Shown here: piece by piece, positions 1 through 6,271 of the stretch | How positions within the stretch are numbered: the stretch's first letter is position 1 | How the letters are laid out: the number at the start of each line of letters is the position of its first letter | NCBI GenBank assembly: GCA_045577175.1 | Contig: JAZNHT010000050.1 | Span: 1-8,718 of the forward strand | DNA: 8,718 bases | Direction: 5' to 3' | Source of the DNA: SIG701 sp045577175 | GTDB lineage: Bacteria > Bacillota > Clostridia > Oscillospirales > CAG-272 | Position numbers and translations under genes: made by a program | The notes under the pieces: generated by a model | The model's input: only the letters and a program-made list of their open reading frames with translations | Database searches by the model: none | What the model was told of the DNA's origin: nothing

Positions 1-5
1 GAATC

Positions 6-956
6 ATGAAAGTTACAACAAAAATCCTCGCACTCGTCCTTGCCGCCCTTCTCGCATTCACTCTGTGCGCGTGTGAGCCGAATGCGGACACGCCCGACAC
101 CGACACCTCGGATGAAATCACGGAAACGGAGCCGGAGACTGAGCCGGATACCGAACCCGAAACCGAACCCGAAACCGAGCCCGTGACCGAACCCGAAACC
201 GAAACCGAGCCCGAAACCGAGCCCGAAACCGAGCCCGAAACCGAGCCCGAAACCGAGCCCGAAACCGAGCCCGAAACCGAGCCCGAAACCGAGCCTGAGA
301 CCGAGCCCGAGACGGAGCCCGAAACCGGGCCCGTGACCGAGCCGGAGACCGAGCCGGAGACCGAGCCCGTGACCGAGCCGGAGGAGCCGACACCGGACAG
401 CCCGATCGATGACAGCGCGGATGTTCTCGGCACAGTTGCCGGCAGACGGTACGAAAACGCCCTCATCGGCATAGGCTGTCTGCTCCCAAGCGGCTGGAGC
501 TATTATTCCGAGGAGCAGATCCGTCTGATGAACAACGCGACCGCGGAGCTTGCCGGCGACACCTACCGCGCGCTTATGGAAAATGCAACGATTTTCTACG
601 ACATGCTTGCCGTGGACGGCGACGGGCTGAACAACATCAATATCAATCTGGAAAAGCTGAATGCCCTGCAAATTGCCGCGCTCAACATCAAGGAAAATTA
701 CAAAACATCCGCCGTCTATATGCGCGAAATGTACGAAAACATGGGGTACACGGATTTCACTTACAAGATTGTGAATGTACGACTGGACGGAAAGAGCGTC
801 CCCGCCATGCAGATTTCGGCACAGATCAGCGGCATCCGCATGTACCAGCTCGTGCTCACCTTGAAATGCAACGGCTATCTTGCCAACATCGCCGTCACCT
901 CCTATGTAGAAGACACGACGGAAGAAATTCTCGCAACCTTCTATAAAATCGACTGA
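6..956 (+). CDS. Surface lipoprotein with long ETEP-repeat spacer and C-terminal PsbP-like domain
   Basis: A 316-residue exported lipoprotein of unknown function. Residues 1-22 form a signal peptide (basic MKVTTK, then a hydrophobic stretch) ending in a lipobox L20-C21-A22-C23, so C23 should be lipidated and anchor the protein to the outer face of the membrane. Residues about 40-128 are a low-complexity Glu-Thr-Glu-Pro repeat, very acidic and probably an extended stalk through the wall. Residues about 138-316 look folded: a Tyr-Asn-x-x-Ile-Gly-Ile-Gly-Cys-Leu-Leu-Pro-Ser-Gly-Trp start (149-164) resembles the PsbP/Mog1-like domains seen in many Clostridia lipoproteins; this family link is from memory and is tentative. 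The ATG is the first possible start and gives a perfect signal peptide; its ribosome binding site and promoter lie left of the window. It is convergent with the hydrolase gene and separated from it by terminators, so no link to the sugar cluster is implied. Confidence 0.9.
   Translation: MKVTTKILALVLAALLAFTLCACEPNADTPDTDTSDEITETEPETEPDTEPETEPETEPVTEPETETEPETEPETEPETEPETEPETEPETEPETEPETEPETEPETGPVTEPETEPETEPVTEPEEPTPDSPIDDSADVLGTVAGRRYENALIGIGCLLPSGWSYYSEEQIRLMNNATAELAGDTYRALMENATIFYDMLAVDGDGLNNININLEKLNALQIAALNIKENYKTSAVYMREMYENMGYTDFTYKIVNVRLDGKSVPAMQISAQISGIRMYQLVLTLKCNGYLANIAVTSYVEDTTEEILATFYKID
123..389 (+). repeat. In-frame 12-bp tandem repeat encoding ETEP
   Basis: The unit is GAAACCGAGCCC, encoding Glu-Thr-Glu-Pro. 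Seven identical copies run from 201 to 284 and an eighth with one change ends at 296. Diverged copies flank this core, with Val, Asp, Gly or an extra Glu-Thr pair as interruptions (for example Pro-Val-Thr-Glu at three places). Because the unit is 12 bases, copy-number change by slippage would lengthen or shorten the stalk without breaking the frame. Confidence 0.95.
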
Positions 957-996
957 TCCGCACGCGCCCCGTCTTGTACATATCGGCTGAATACGT

Positions 997-1026
997 AAAT
1001 CCCTCTTGCAAATGCAGGAGGGATTT
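997..1026 (+). terminator. Hairpin terminator of the lipoprotein gene
   Basis: AAATCCCTC (997-1005) pairs with GAGGGATTT (1018-1026). The pairing can extend inward through a T-G wobble and part of TTGCA/TGCA. The right arm runs into a T-rich stretch, TTTGTTAT. It lies about 40 bases after the stop codon of the lipoprotein gene. Confidence 0.65.
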
Positions 1027-1037
1027 GTTATAATGAA

Positions 1038-1063
1038 AAAACTGCCGTTTTCGCGGCAGTTTT
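1038..1063 (-). terminator. Bidirectional terminator between convergent genes
   Basis: A perfect 10-bp stem, AAAACTGCCG (1038-1047) with CGGCAGTTTT (1054-1063), and a six-base loop. On the minus strand the stem is followed by a T-run (complement of the A-run at 1036-1040), right after the stop codon of the hydrolase gene at 1070-1072. On the plus strand it is followed by TTTT and then CCTTTATT, so it can also back up the lipoprotein terminator. Confidence 0.85.
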
Positions 1064-1069
1064 CCTTTA

Positions 1070-3217
1070 TTACAGCAGTTTCGCTTTGGCAAACGCCGCA
1101 GCCAGCATCTCCTTCGGCACGTCCGCGCTGAAATAGTGCTTGTCTCCGACGGGCAGAATCACCGCGCCGCCGTCTTTTTCAACCGGCATATCCTCACCGG
1201 CGATCTCCGTTTTGTAGGTGAACTCGCCGTCAAACGGCACGGACAGCCTGCCCTCGCCCGTTTTGTGCCAGAGCACGGCGTAAGACTTGCCTGCTCTCTC
1301 AAACACAAACACGGATACGGCATCCGCCGCGCCCTGCACGCAATTGTACGGGACGAGCTCGTACTCACCCTGCTCGTTCACAAGCAGCGTGTGCTCCTGC
1401 GCGGTGTCCTTGAGCATCTCCTTCTGCTCTGCCGTCAGCCAATTCTTACGGCGGACATCCTCCCAGCGGCGCATGACCTCAAAGCAGTCCTCCGTGCGCG
1501 GATTATCCGTATACATCTGCCAGCCGCGGAACATGACCGTCGTCGGGCAATCCCATGCAGCAGCACGGCTCGTACCGTACTCGTACATATCGGGCATCGT
1601 CTCCGTATTGAACAGCCACCATCCGAAGTTCAGACGGGTGAAATCCTTCGCGATCTCGGGTGCCTCGGCGCACGGAAATTCGGCGATCTTCTCCTTGAAT
1701 ACGGGCATCTGGAAATAGTCGAACGCGTTTGCGCCGCTCATGACGTGCCAGCTGAAATGTGCCTTTGCCGCACCCTCGACAAACAGCGGTAACGGCTTGC
1801 ATTTCTGATACACGCGGTACTGCGCCAGCGGGATGTATATCTCATACGGCACATTCGCACCCTCCGCACCGTCGAGGTACAGATACTCAAATCCTGCTGC
1901 ATACCCTTCCGCGATCTGCTCTGCAAGCTCGTCCATAAAGGAGGAGTTCTGATCGAGATACAGGCTGCACGCGCAGTACTCGCTCACGTCAAGCAGTCCG
2001 CCGATCGTGCCGAGCTTATGCTCCTGAATCTCCGTTTCATAGTGACCGCGCACGCATCCCGTAAAGCAGTACGGCGGCTCCGTCGTGTAGGATTCGTAAT
2101 AAATACCCTCGCCCTCAAAGTTGAGCACGCGGCATTTTTCATCCATCACACAGCCGATCGGATTCTGCTCGACGTACACCGTCGTGTCATCCTTGGAAAG
2201 GGGCTTTGCCAGCGTAAAATGGCGCGTCAGGCGGATGCGGTGGTCGATTTTCGGCGTGACGTGATAGGAATTGATGCCGATATGCGTCGGAAGCACGTGA
2301 AGCCCGGGGGTAATGCCTGCCGCTTTGATCTTGTCAAGCATGACCTTCACGTCCGCGGCACCGTTCGGGTAATGCTCGTTGTACGTATAGTCACCGGTCT
2401 TTCCGTAATTGCGCCACGACTGCCACAAAGATGGGTAATACAGCGTCATCATTGTAAGACCCATCTTTTTAGCGTACTTGATATATTCATCTACCGTCTC
2501 GGGATAGCAGTTCGGCACCCAATACATGGAGCGGTTGATCTTCTCCCCACGGCGGGACTTGACACCGCGCGGCAGGTCAAAATCCTCCTCCAGCGAATCA
2601 ATGGCATCGAGCAGATCGTCCTTCGGGCACACAATCAGCGCAGCGGGGACGTTCTTCAGCTGCACCTCAGCGAGCGTATCCGCGGTCAGCACACGGTAAT
2701 CCTTGCGTTTTTCGGAATCAATCCGTGCGAACGGATGCGCGGCAAGGACGTTGACGGCAACCTCGTCATCCCACATGACGTTCAGCCATGCGCCGAAATT
2801 CTCGCGGTGCTTGACAGGCAGCTGGATGAGTCGGAACTCAGTGACCGGCGGCGGTGTCATCGACAGTGATTCAAAATGGACATCGTGATCGTAAATGAAA
2901 TCGACAAGTTCAAATGCGATGTACATCGGCGCGATTTTGACCGAAACGACCGCCTCCCAGCCGATGATTTCAAAACCGACGATCAGCTTATCGCCATCCA
3001 TGCGGACGCGGTTTGCACAGAAAGTCGTGCGCTTGTTCGGATACGCGAGCTTGATCTCGTTATTGAACGGACGCGGCTCGGTAAGCGTGAAAAACGGCAT
3101 CTCCTCGTAGTTATCAAGGCACTCCTGCCCGTTTTTCTTGCAGATCAGGCTTGTCGCCACGCAGTCCTCGCGCAGGGTGAGCCGAAACTGCTCGTTTTCC
3201 AGAATGATGCTTGCCAT
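1070..3217 (-). CDS. Cytoplasmic glycoside-hydrolase-like protein, TIM barrel, family not assigned
   Basis: A 715-residue protein. The ATG at 3217 is chosen over an in-frame ATG seven codons upstream because AAAGGAG sits seven bases before it. There is no signal peptide, so it should act in the cytoplasm. Residues about 1-215 are beta-rich, like the N-terminal sandwich of clan-D-type and GH101/GH129-type glycosidases. Residues about 225-580 look like a TIM barrel with beta-strand ends at MYWVPN (231-236), LHVLPTH (306-312), YLYLDG (445-450), LFVEG (478-482) and FDYF (499-502). D449 (nucleophile-like) and E481 (acid/base-like) are the best catalytic candidates. A Cys- and Tyr-rich module (about 340-408) with FTGCVRG is inserted in the barrel. 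Residues about 610-700 form a C-terminal beta domain. The gene has its own promoter and lies just downstream of the isomerase/oxidoreductase operon on the same strand, which suggests one sugar pathway. A glycosidase role is an inference from fold pattern and context; the substrate is unknown. Confidence 0.85.
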   Translation of the reverse strand: MASIILENEQFRLTLREDCVATSLICKKNGQECLDNYEEMPFFTLTEPRPFNNEIKLAYPNKRTTFCANRVRMDGDKLIVGFEIIGWEAVVSVKIAPMYIAFELVDFIYDHDVHFESLSMTPPPVTEFRLIQLPVKHRENFGAWLNVMWDDEVAVNVLAAHPFARIDSEKRKDYRVLTADTLAEVQLKNVPAALIVCPKDDLLDAIDSLEEDFDLPRGVKSRRGEKINRSMYWVPNCYPETVDEYIKYAKKMGLTMMTLYYPSLWQSWRNYGKTGDYTYNEHYPNGAADVKVMLDKIKAAGITPGLHVLPTHIGINSYHVTPKIDHRIRLTRHFTLAKPLSKDDTTVYVEQNPIGCVMDEKCRVLNFEGEGIYYESYTTEPPYCFTGCVRGHYETEIQEHKLGTIGGLLDVSEYCACSLYLDQNSSFMDELAEQIAEGYAAGFEYLYLDGAEGANVPYEIYIPLAQYRVYQKCKPLPLFVEGAAKAHFSWHVMSGANAFDYFQMPVFKEKIAEFPCAEAPEIAKDFTRLNFGWWLFNTETMPDMYEYGTSRAAAWDCPTTVMFRGWQMYTDNPRTEDCFEVMRRWEDVRRKNWLTAEQKEMLKDTAQEHTLLVNEQGEYELVPYNCVQGAADAVSVFVFERAGKSYAVLWHKTGEGRLSVPFDGEFTYKTEIAGEDMPVEKDGGAVILPVGDKHYFSADVPKEMLAAAFAKAKLL

Positions 3218-3248
3218 AAACAAACTCCTTTCGGACACTGAATACGTT

Positions 3249-3277
3249 TGAAAACGGAAAAATTTGCTCCGTTTTCA
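3249..3277. promoter_or_regulatory. Dyad symmetry at the transcription start of the hydrolase gene
   Basis: A perfect 10-bp inverted repeat, TGAAAACGGA (3249-3258) and TCCGTTTTCA (3268-3277), separated by nine bases. It overlaps the expected start of transcription, just downstream of the minus-strand -10 box at 3280-3285. That is a classical place for a repressor operator; as RNA it would also form a hairpin at the 5' end of the leader. Each half contains TGAAAACG, which resembles half of a catabolite-responsive (cre) site, but there is no full cre. Confidence 0.55.
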
Positions 3278-3279
3278 CC

Positions 3280-3308
3280 ATGGTAACACATCCCCAAACG
3301 GATGTCAA
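3280..3308 (-). promoter_or_regulatory. Sigma-A-type promoter of the hydrolase gene
   Basis: On the minus strand a consensus -35 TTGACA (3303-3308) is followed by a 17-base spacer and a -10 TACCAT (3280-3285). The start of transcription should fall near 3273, giving a leader of about 55 bases before the ATG at 3217. It lies after the terminator of the upstream operon, so the hydrolase can be transcribed separately. Confidence 0.75.
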
Positions 3309-3348
3309 GCACAATTTTACATCATGCAAAATAAACTTACGATTGTGC
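3309..3348. promoter_or_regulatory. Inverted half-sites directly upstream of the hydrolase promoter
   Basis: GCACAAT (3309-3315) and ATTGTGC (3342-3348) are perfect 7-bp inverted copies with centres 33 bases apart, about three helical turns. The promoter-proximal copy abuts the -35 box. Between them lies a second, imperfect palindrome, TTTTACA-TCA-TGCAAAA (3315-3331, six of seven pairs). The position upstream of a -35 fits an activator, for instance the neighbouring AraC-family protein, but this is an inference. Confidence 0.35.
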
Positions 3349-3349
3349 A

Positions 3350-3375
3350 AAAAGGCACCCCGTAGGGTGCCTTTT
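3350..3375 (-). terminator. Terminator of the oxidoreductase-isomerase operon
   Basis: A perfect 11-bp stem, AAAAGGCACCC (3350-3360) with GGGTGCCTTTT (3365-3375), and a four-base loop. On the minus strand it starts a few bases after the TGA at 3379-3381 and ends in a T-run. It separates the two-gene operon from the hydrolase gene. Confidence 0.9.
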
Positions 3376-3378
3376 GAA

Positions 3379-4212
3379 TCAGACTACGCGCATAATCTTG
3401 CGGATGTATGCGATTGCGTCCATAATATCGATCTTCTGCTGGGGACCGGAAATCTCGCGCTCGATGATGTACGGTCCGGGATAATTGTAGTCCTCCAGCG
3501 CACGGAAAATCGATCCGAAATCGACGATTCCCTCACCGATGCGAACCTGCGCACCGAGCTCCTTGCCGTCCGTCGGATAGAAGCCGTCCTTGATGTGCGT
3601 GTTGCGGACGTACTTGCCGAAGATGCGGACGGAATCGGTCGGATTGCCCTTGCCGTAAAGCATGATGTTCGCCGTATCGAAGTTGATGAAGGCGTTGTCC
3701 ACGCCGAGATCCTCAATCGTGCGGAGCATCGTAACCGGCGTCTCCTGACCGGTCTCAAAGAGGAAGTTCTGCCCTCTCTTCCCGAGATCCTTACAAAGCC
3801 AGCGGATCGCGGCGACAAGCTCCTTATAGTTGGTATCGCTCGGATTTTCCGGAATAAAGCCGACGTGCGTGGCGATGTCCTTGACACCGATTTTCTCCGC
3901 AAACAGCGAGCCCTCGATAAGCTCCTTCAGACGGTGCGCACGGTATGCACGGGGCACAAGACCGATCGTATCGGGACCGGCGGTAAAGTTCCACTCGCAC
4001 GGACCGGTCCAGCCCGTCCACAGGCAGGTGACCTCAAAGCCGACCTTAGCGGATGCGTCATTGATCTTCTTTGCGTTTTCGTCCGTATAGAGCGTCGGAT
4101 CCCACACGGTGATCTGACAGCAGTCCAGCCCGATCTCCTTCAGTTCCGCAAACTTCTCTTCGAAGTCCAGCGTATTGTCTCTCCATATGACACATGCACC
4201 GAGTTTTTTCAT
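3379..4212 (-). CDS. Sugar phosphate isomerase/epimerase family protein (xylose-isomerase-like TIM barrel)
   Basis: A 277-residue protein of the AP-endonuclease-2/xylose-isomerase-like TIM-barrel superfamily, the group that includes IolE-type dehydratases, tagatose/psicose 3-epimerases and hydroxypyruvate isomerase. The metal-site pattern is visible: H116 (ATHVGF), E153 (FETGQE), D179 (NFDTAN), H206 (NTHIKD) and E251 (IIERE), the usual Glu/Asp/His/Glu set for a divalent metal, so it is probably active. Length is normal for the family and there is no signal peptide. The ATG has AAGGAGG eight bases upstream, overlapping the stop codon of the oxidoreductase gene 13 bases away, so the two are cotranscribed and probably translated together. 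The pairing with a Gfo/Idh/MocA dehydrogenase suggests successive steps on one sugar, cyclitol or oxidised glycoside; the exact reaction cannot be read from the sequence. Confidence 0.9.
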   Translation of the reverse strand: MKKLGACVIWRDNTLDFEEKFAELKEIGLDCCQITVWDPTLYTDENAKKINDASAKVGFEVTCLWTGWTGPCEWNFTAGPDTIGLVPRAYRAHRLKELIEGSLFAEKIGVKDIATHVGFIPENPSDTNYKELVAAIRWLCKDLGKRGQNFLFETGQETPVTMLRTIEDLGVDNAFINFDTANIMLYGKGNPTDSVRIFGKYVRNTHIKDGFYPTDGKELGAQVRIGEGIVDFGSIFRALEDYNYPGPYIIEREISGPQQKIDIMDAIAYIRKIMRVV

Positions 4213-4225
4213 ACTACTATCCTCC

Positions 4226-5248
4226 TTAAATATCTACGACAGCGCCGCCTTTTGCGACACTCTCTTTCAGCTTTTCCACAAGAGCCACCGACTGCATCGC
4301 ACTCTCGGGCGGATTTGTCGTATTCTCCGTCTCGCCGAGCACTACGCTTGCAAAATACCGTGCCTGCTCCGCCATATAGTTCGGTGCGGGACACTCCAGA
4401 TCATACGGCTCGCCCTCACTTGGGAACACGCGCGGCTTCGGCATGGACGACGAGCGAATGATTGTCGCTTTCTCAGCCGTCACGTGGATTGCGTAGGTGA
4501 AGGAGAACGTCTTGCTCTCCGCCCAGCTTCCGCCGACGGACACGAGCATACCGTCCGCGTACTGCATAACGGCGTGCGTGATCTGCCCCTTCATCTCGTG
4601 ATCCACCGCAAAGCCGGATACCTTCTCCGGCTCGCCGAACAAAAAGCGGATCATGTCGTAGTCATGGATGCTCATGTCATGCATCTCACCGCCCGAACGG
4701 TTGTAATCATGGAACCAGCCCTCAAACGCCCAGCGCGGCATAGAGCTGTATCTTTCACAGCGCACGCTCAGAATTTTTCCCGCCTTGCCGCTGTCCAGAA
4801 AATCCTTGATCGCCAGATAGGCGGAATCAAAGCGCAAGCACTGCCCGATCATGAGCTTTTTCCCGCTTTCACGGGCGACCGCGATCATCTCCTCGCAATC
4901 CGCGGAGGTGAGTGCCATCGGCTTTTCGCACTGCACGTGCTTCCCTGCCTTCAGTGCACGAATTGTGTACTCCTTATGAAGATACGTCGGCAAGCAAATA
5001 TCGACCGTATCAAACTCCTCTTTGGCGAGCATATCCTCAAAATCAGTGTAGAGGTGATACGCGGAGAGATTCTCCCCGGACGATGCGCCTGTGTTGATCG
5101 TTACAGCCTTATGAAACTGATTCTCATCAATATCGCACAGTGCAACGAGCTTGACCGGTGCGCCCTCTGCCATCAGCCGCTCGTATGCGCTTCTGTGCGA
5201 GCGCGCGATACCGCCGTAGCCGAGAATGGCAACTCTGTTTTCCTTCAT
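4226..5248 (-). CDS. Gfo/Idh/MocA-family NAD(P)-dependent sugar oxidoreductase
   Basis: A 340-residue cytoplasmic dehydrogenase of typical family length. An N-terminal Rossmann fold carries the dinucleotide motif GYGGIARSH (10-18). The family signature CEKPMAL (107-113) gives the catalytic Lys109-Pro110. The C-terminal alpha/beta domain holds the substrate-site pattern GG-x3-D-x3-H-x2-D, here G186-G187, D191, H195 and D198. All key residues are present, so it should oxidise or reduce a hydroxyl/keto group of a sugar or cyclitol with NAD(P). The ATG at 5248 is preceded by AAGGAG. It is the first gene of the minus-strand operon with the TIM-barrel protein and is divergent from the AraC-family gene, which may control it. 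Substrate specificity (myo-inositol, glucoside, 1,5-anhydrosugar and others) is not determinable here. Confidence 0.93.
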   Translation of the reverse strand: MKENRVAILGYGGIARSHRSAYERLMAEGAPVKLVALCDIDENQFHKAVTINTGASSGENLSAYHLYTDFEDMLAKEEFDTVDICLPTYLHKEYTIRALKAGKHVQCEKPMALTSADCEEMIAVARESGKKLMIGQCLRFDSAYLAIKDFLDSGKAGKILSVRCERYSSMPRWAFEGWFHDYNRSGGEMHDMSIHDYDMIRFLFGEPEKVSGFAVDHEMKGQITHAVMQYADGMLVSVGGSWAESKTFSFTYAIHVTAEKATIIRSSSMPKPRVFPSEGEPYDLECPAPNYMAEQARYFASVVLGETENTTNPPESAMQSVALVEKLKESVAKGGAVVDI

Positions 5249-5278
5249 AATTTCCGCTCCTTATATTGAAATTGGGTA

Positions 5279-5307
5279 TTGCAAATCTGTTATAATAATG
5301 ATACAAT
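5279..5307 (+). promoter_or_regulatory. Likely promoter of the AraC-family regulator gene
   Basis: TTGCAA (5279-5284), a 17-base spacer and TACAAT (5302-5307). An alternative is the perfect TATAAT at 5291-5296, but its best -35 (TTGAAA, 5266-5271) is 19 bases away. The leader to the ATG at 5386 would be about 70 bases and is AT-rich with several T-runs. Confidence 0.5.
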
Positions 5308-5319
5308 AAATCCAGACAA
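5292..5319 (-). promoter_or_regulatory. Possible promoter of the oxidoreductase-isomerase operon
   Basis: On the minus strand TTGTCT (5314-5319) is followed by 16 bases and TATTAT (5292-5297). The match is moderate. It overlaps the plus-strand promoter of the AraC-family gene, so the two transcripts would be divergent from almost the same DNA. Confidence 0.35.
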
Positions 5320-5385
5320 AAAAACATATCTTTTTTTGCGGTTCAATTGTATTTTTGTCCGATATTTTTCCGAAAGGAACACCGT

Positions 5386-6240
5386 ATGGAATACATATTC
5401 GTCCGACTTGAGGATCTTTTGCGCGTAAGACAGCTGATTACATGCTTTACGCAGTCTAAGTCTGCCGATTTCTGCGGAACGACGGACTGCCACGATTTTT
5501 GGGAAATGGTCTATCTGCGAGACGGACATATGCTCTACTGCGAGGAAGATCGGCAGGGGGAGATGCAGCCGGGAGACGTGATTTTTCACGCCCCGAATGT
5601 GCCGCATTCGCTATCCGGCAACGGCGAAGACCCGTTTTCGTTTTTCATTATCACGTTTGTCTGTAACTCACCGGCGATGACTGCGCTCGGCGGCAAAAAA
5701 ATCCACCTGCCGGAGGTCTTGCAAAATGTGGTCGAACAGCTCATTGAAGAACGCAAAATGAGCTATGCGGACATATTTATGCCGCTGACCACTCTGCATG
5801 ATGCACCGCTCGGTGCCCAACAGATGCTCGGACTGTATCTGGAGCAGCTTCTGATCGGTATTCTTCGTATGCAGGAAAAGGAATCCCAAACCATTCTGTA
5901 CACGACACGCGAGGAGCTCGATGCCAAGCTCGCTGCCGAAGTCCGCGCGTATCTGGAGGAGCATCTGTACGATCCCGTGGATATGAAGTTTTTGTGCGAG
6001 AAATTCCACTACGGAAAGAGCCGATTGAGCGAGATATTCCGCCGCGCCTACGGTGACAGCGTGATGCATTGGTATCTCGTGCAGAGAATCGAAGCGGCGG
6101 GACAGGCGATCCTTTGCGGCGAGGGCAGTATTGCCGAAATTTCCGCACGGCTGCAATTTGACTCGCCGCAGTACTTCTCCCGTATTTTCAAAAAACACAT
6201 GGGCGTATCCCCCAGGGAATACCGAAGCGTGAAGCGGTAA
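5386..6240 (+). CDS. AraC-family transcriptional regulator with N-terminal cupin domain
   Basis: A 284-residue regulator. Residues about 30-95 form a cupin-type sensor: the HDFWEMVYLRDG segment (36-47), the PGDVIFHAPNVPHS turn (62-75) and the following strand are typical of AraC-family sugar sensors. Residues about 183-280 are the AraC double helix-turn-helix, with DPVDMKFLCEKFHYGKSRLS (196-215) as the first and the strongly conserved second part around FDSPQYFSRIFKKHMGVSPREYR (258-280). The ATG at 5386 is chosen over one 13 codons upstream because AAAGGAA sits just before it and the upstream extension does not look like part of the family. It is divergent from the oxidoreductase operon and followed by the transporter gene, which suggests it activates one or both in response to a sugar; this is an inference from position. 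Confidence 0.93.
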   Translation: MEYIFVRLEDLLRVRQLITCFTQSKSADFCGTTDCHDFWEMVYLRDGHMLYCEEDRQGEMQPGDVIFHAPNVPHSLSGNGEDPFSFFIITFVCNSPAMTALGGKKIHLPEVLQNVVEQLIEERKMSYADIFMPLTTLHDAPLGAQQMLGLYLEQLLIGILRMQEKESQTILYTTREELDAKLAAEVRAYLEEHLYDPVDMKFLCEKFHYGKSRLSEIFRRAYGDSVMHWYLVQRIEAAGQAILCGEGSIAEISARLQFDSPQYFSRIFKKHMGVSPREYRSVKR

Positions 6241-6246
6241 GCGACT

Positions 6247-6261
6247 GCGAAACAGTTTCGC
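6247..6261. promoter_or_regulatory. Palindrome upstream of the transporter promoter
   Basis: GCGAAACAGTTTCGC is a perfect 7-bp inverted repeat around one central base, lying 7 bases after the AraC-family stop codon and 10 bases before the -35 of the transporter promoter. It has no T-run and only a three-base loop as RNA, so an operator or activator site fits better than a terminator. The binding protein is unknown; the AraC- and LacI-family products encoded alongside are the candidates. Confidence 0.45.
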
Positions 6262-6271
6262 TCACGTCCCG

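Noticed and set aside
201..296. CRISPR array
   Set aside because: The repeats are directly adjacent 12-bp units without unique spacers and encode part of a protein in frame.
118..393. Arg-rich open frame on the minus strand opposite the ETEP repeat
   Set aside because: It is the complement of the 12-bp tandem repeat, consists almost only of Arg, Ala, Ser, Pro and Phe, and has no ribosome binding site.
2018..2869. 283-residue plus-strand open frame opposite the hydrolase gene
   Set aside because: It is a shadow of the hydrolase reading frame, with no ribosome binding site or recognisable motif.
3249..3277. Catabolite-responsive (cre) element
   Set aside because: Each half has TGAAAACG, but the two halves are nine bases apart instead of forming a compact 14-base cre site.
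3280..4461. 393-residue plus-strand open frame opposite the isomerase gene
   Set aside because: It is antisense to two genes with clear family motifs, shows no recognisable domain, has no good ribosome binding site and runs through the terminator at 3350-3375.
4175..5269. 364-residue plus-strand open frame opposite the oxidoreductase gene
   Set aside because: It mirrors the codon pattern of the oxidoreductase gene; it is rich in His, Arg and Leu, has no domain and overlaps its neighbour frame.
6247..6261. Terminator for the AraC-family gene
   Set aside because: The palindrome has only a one-base centre (a three-base loop with a six-base stem) and no T-run follows; an operator fits better.
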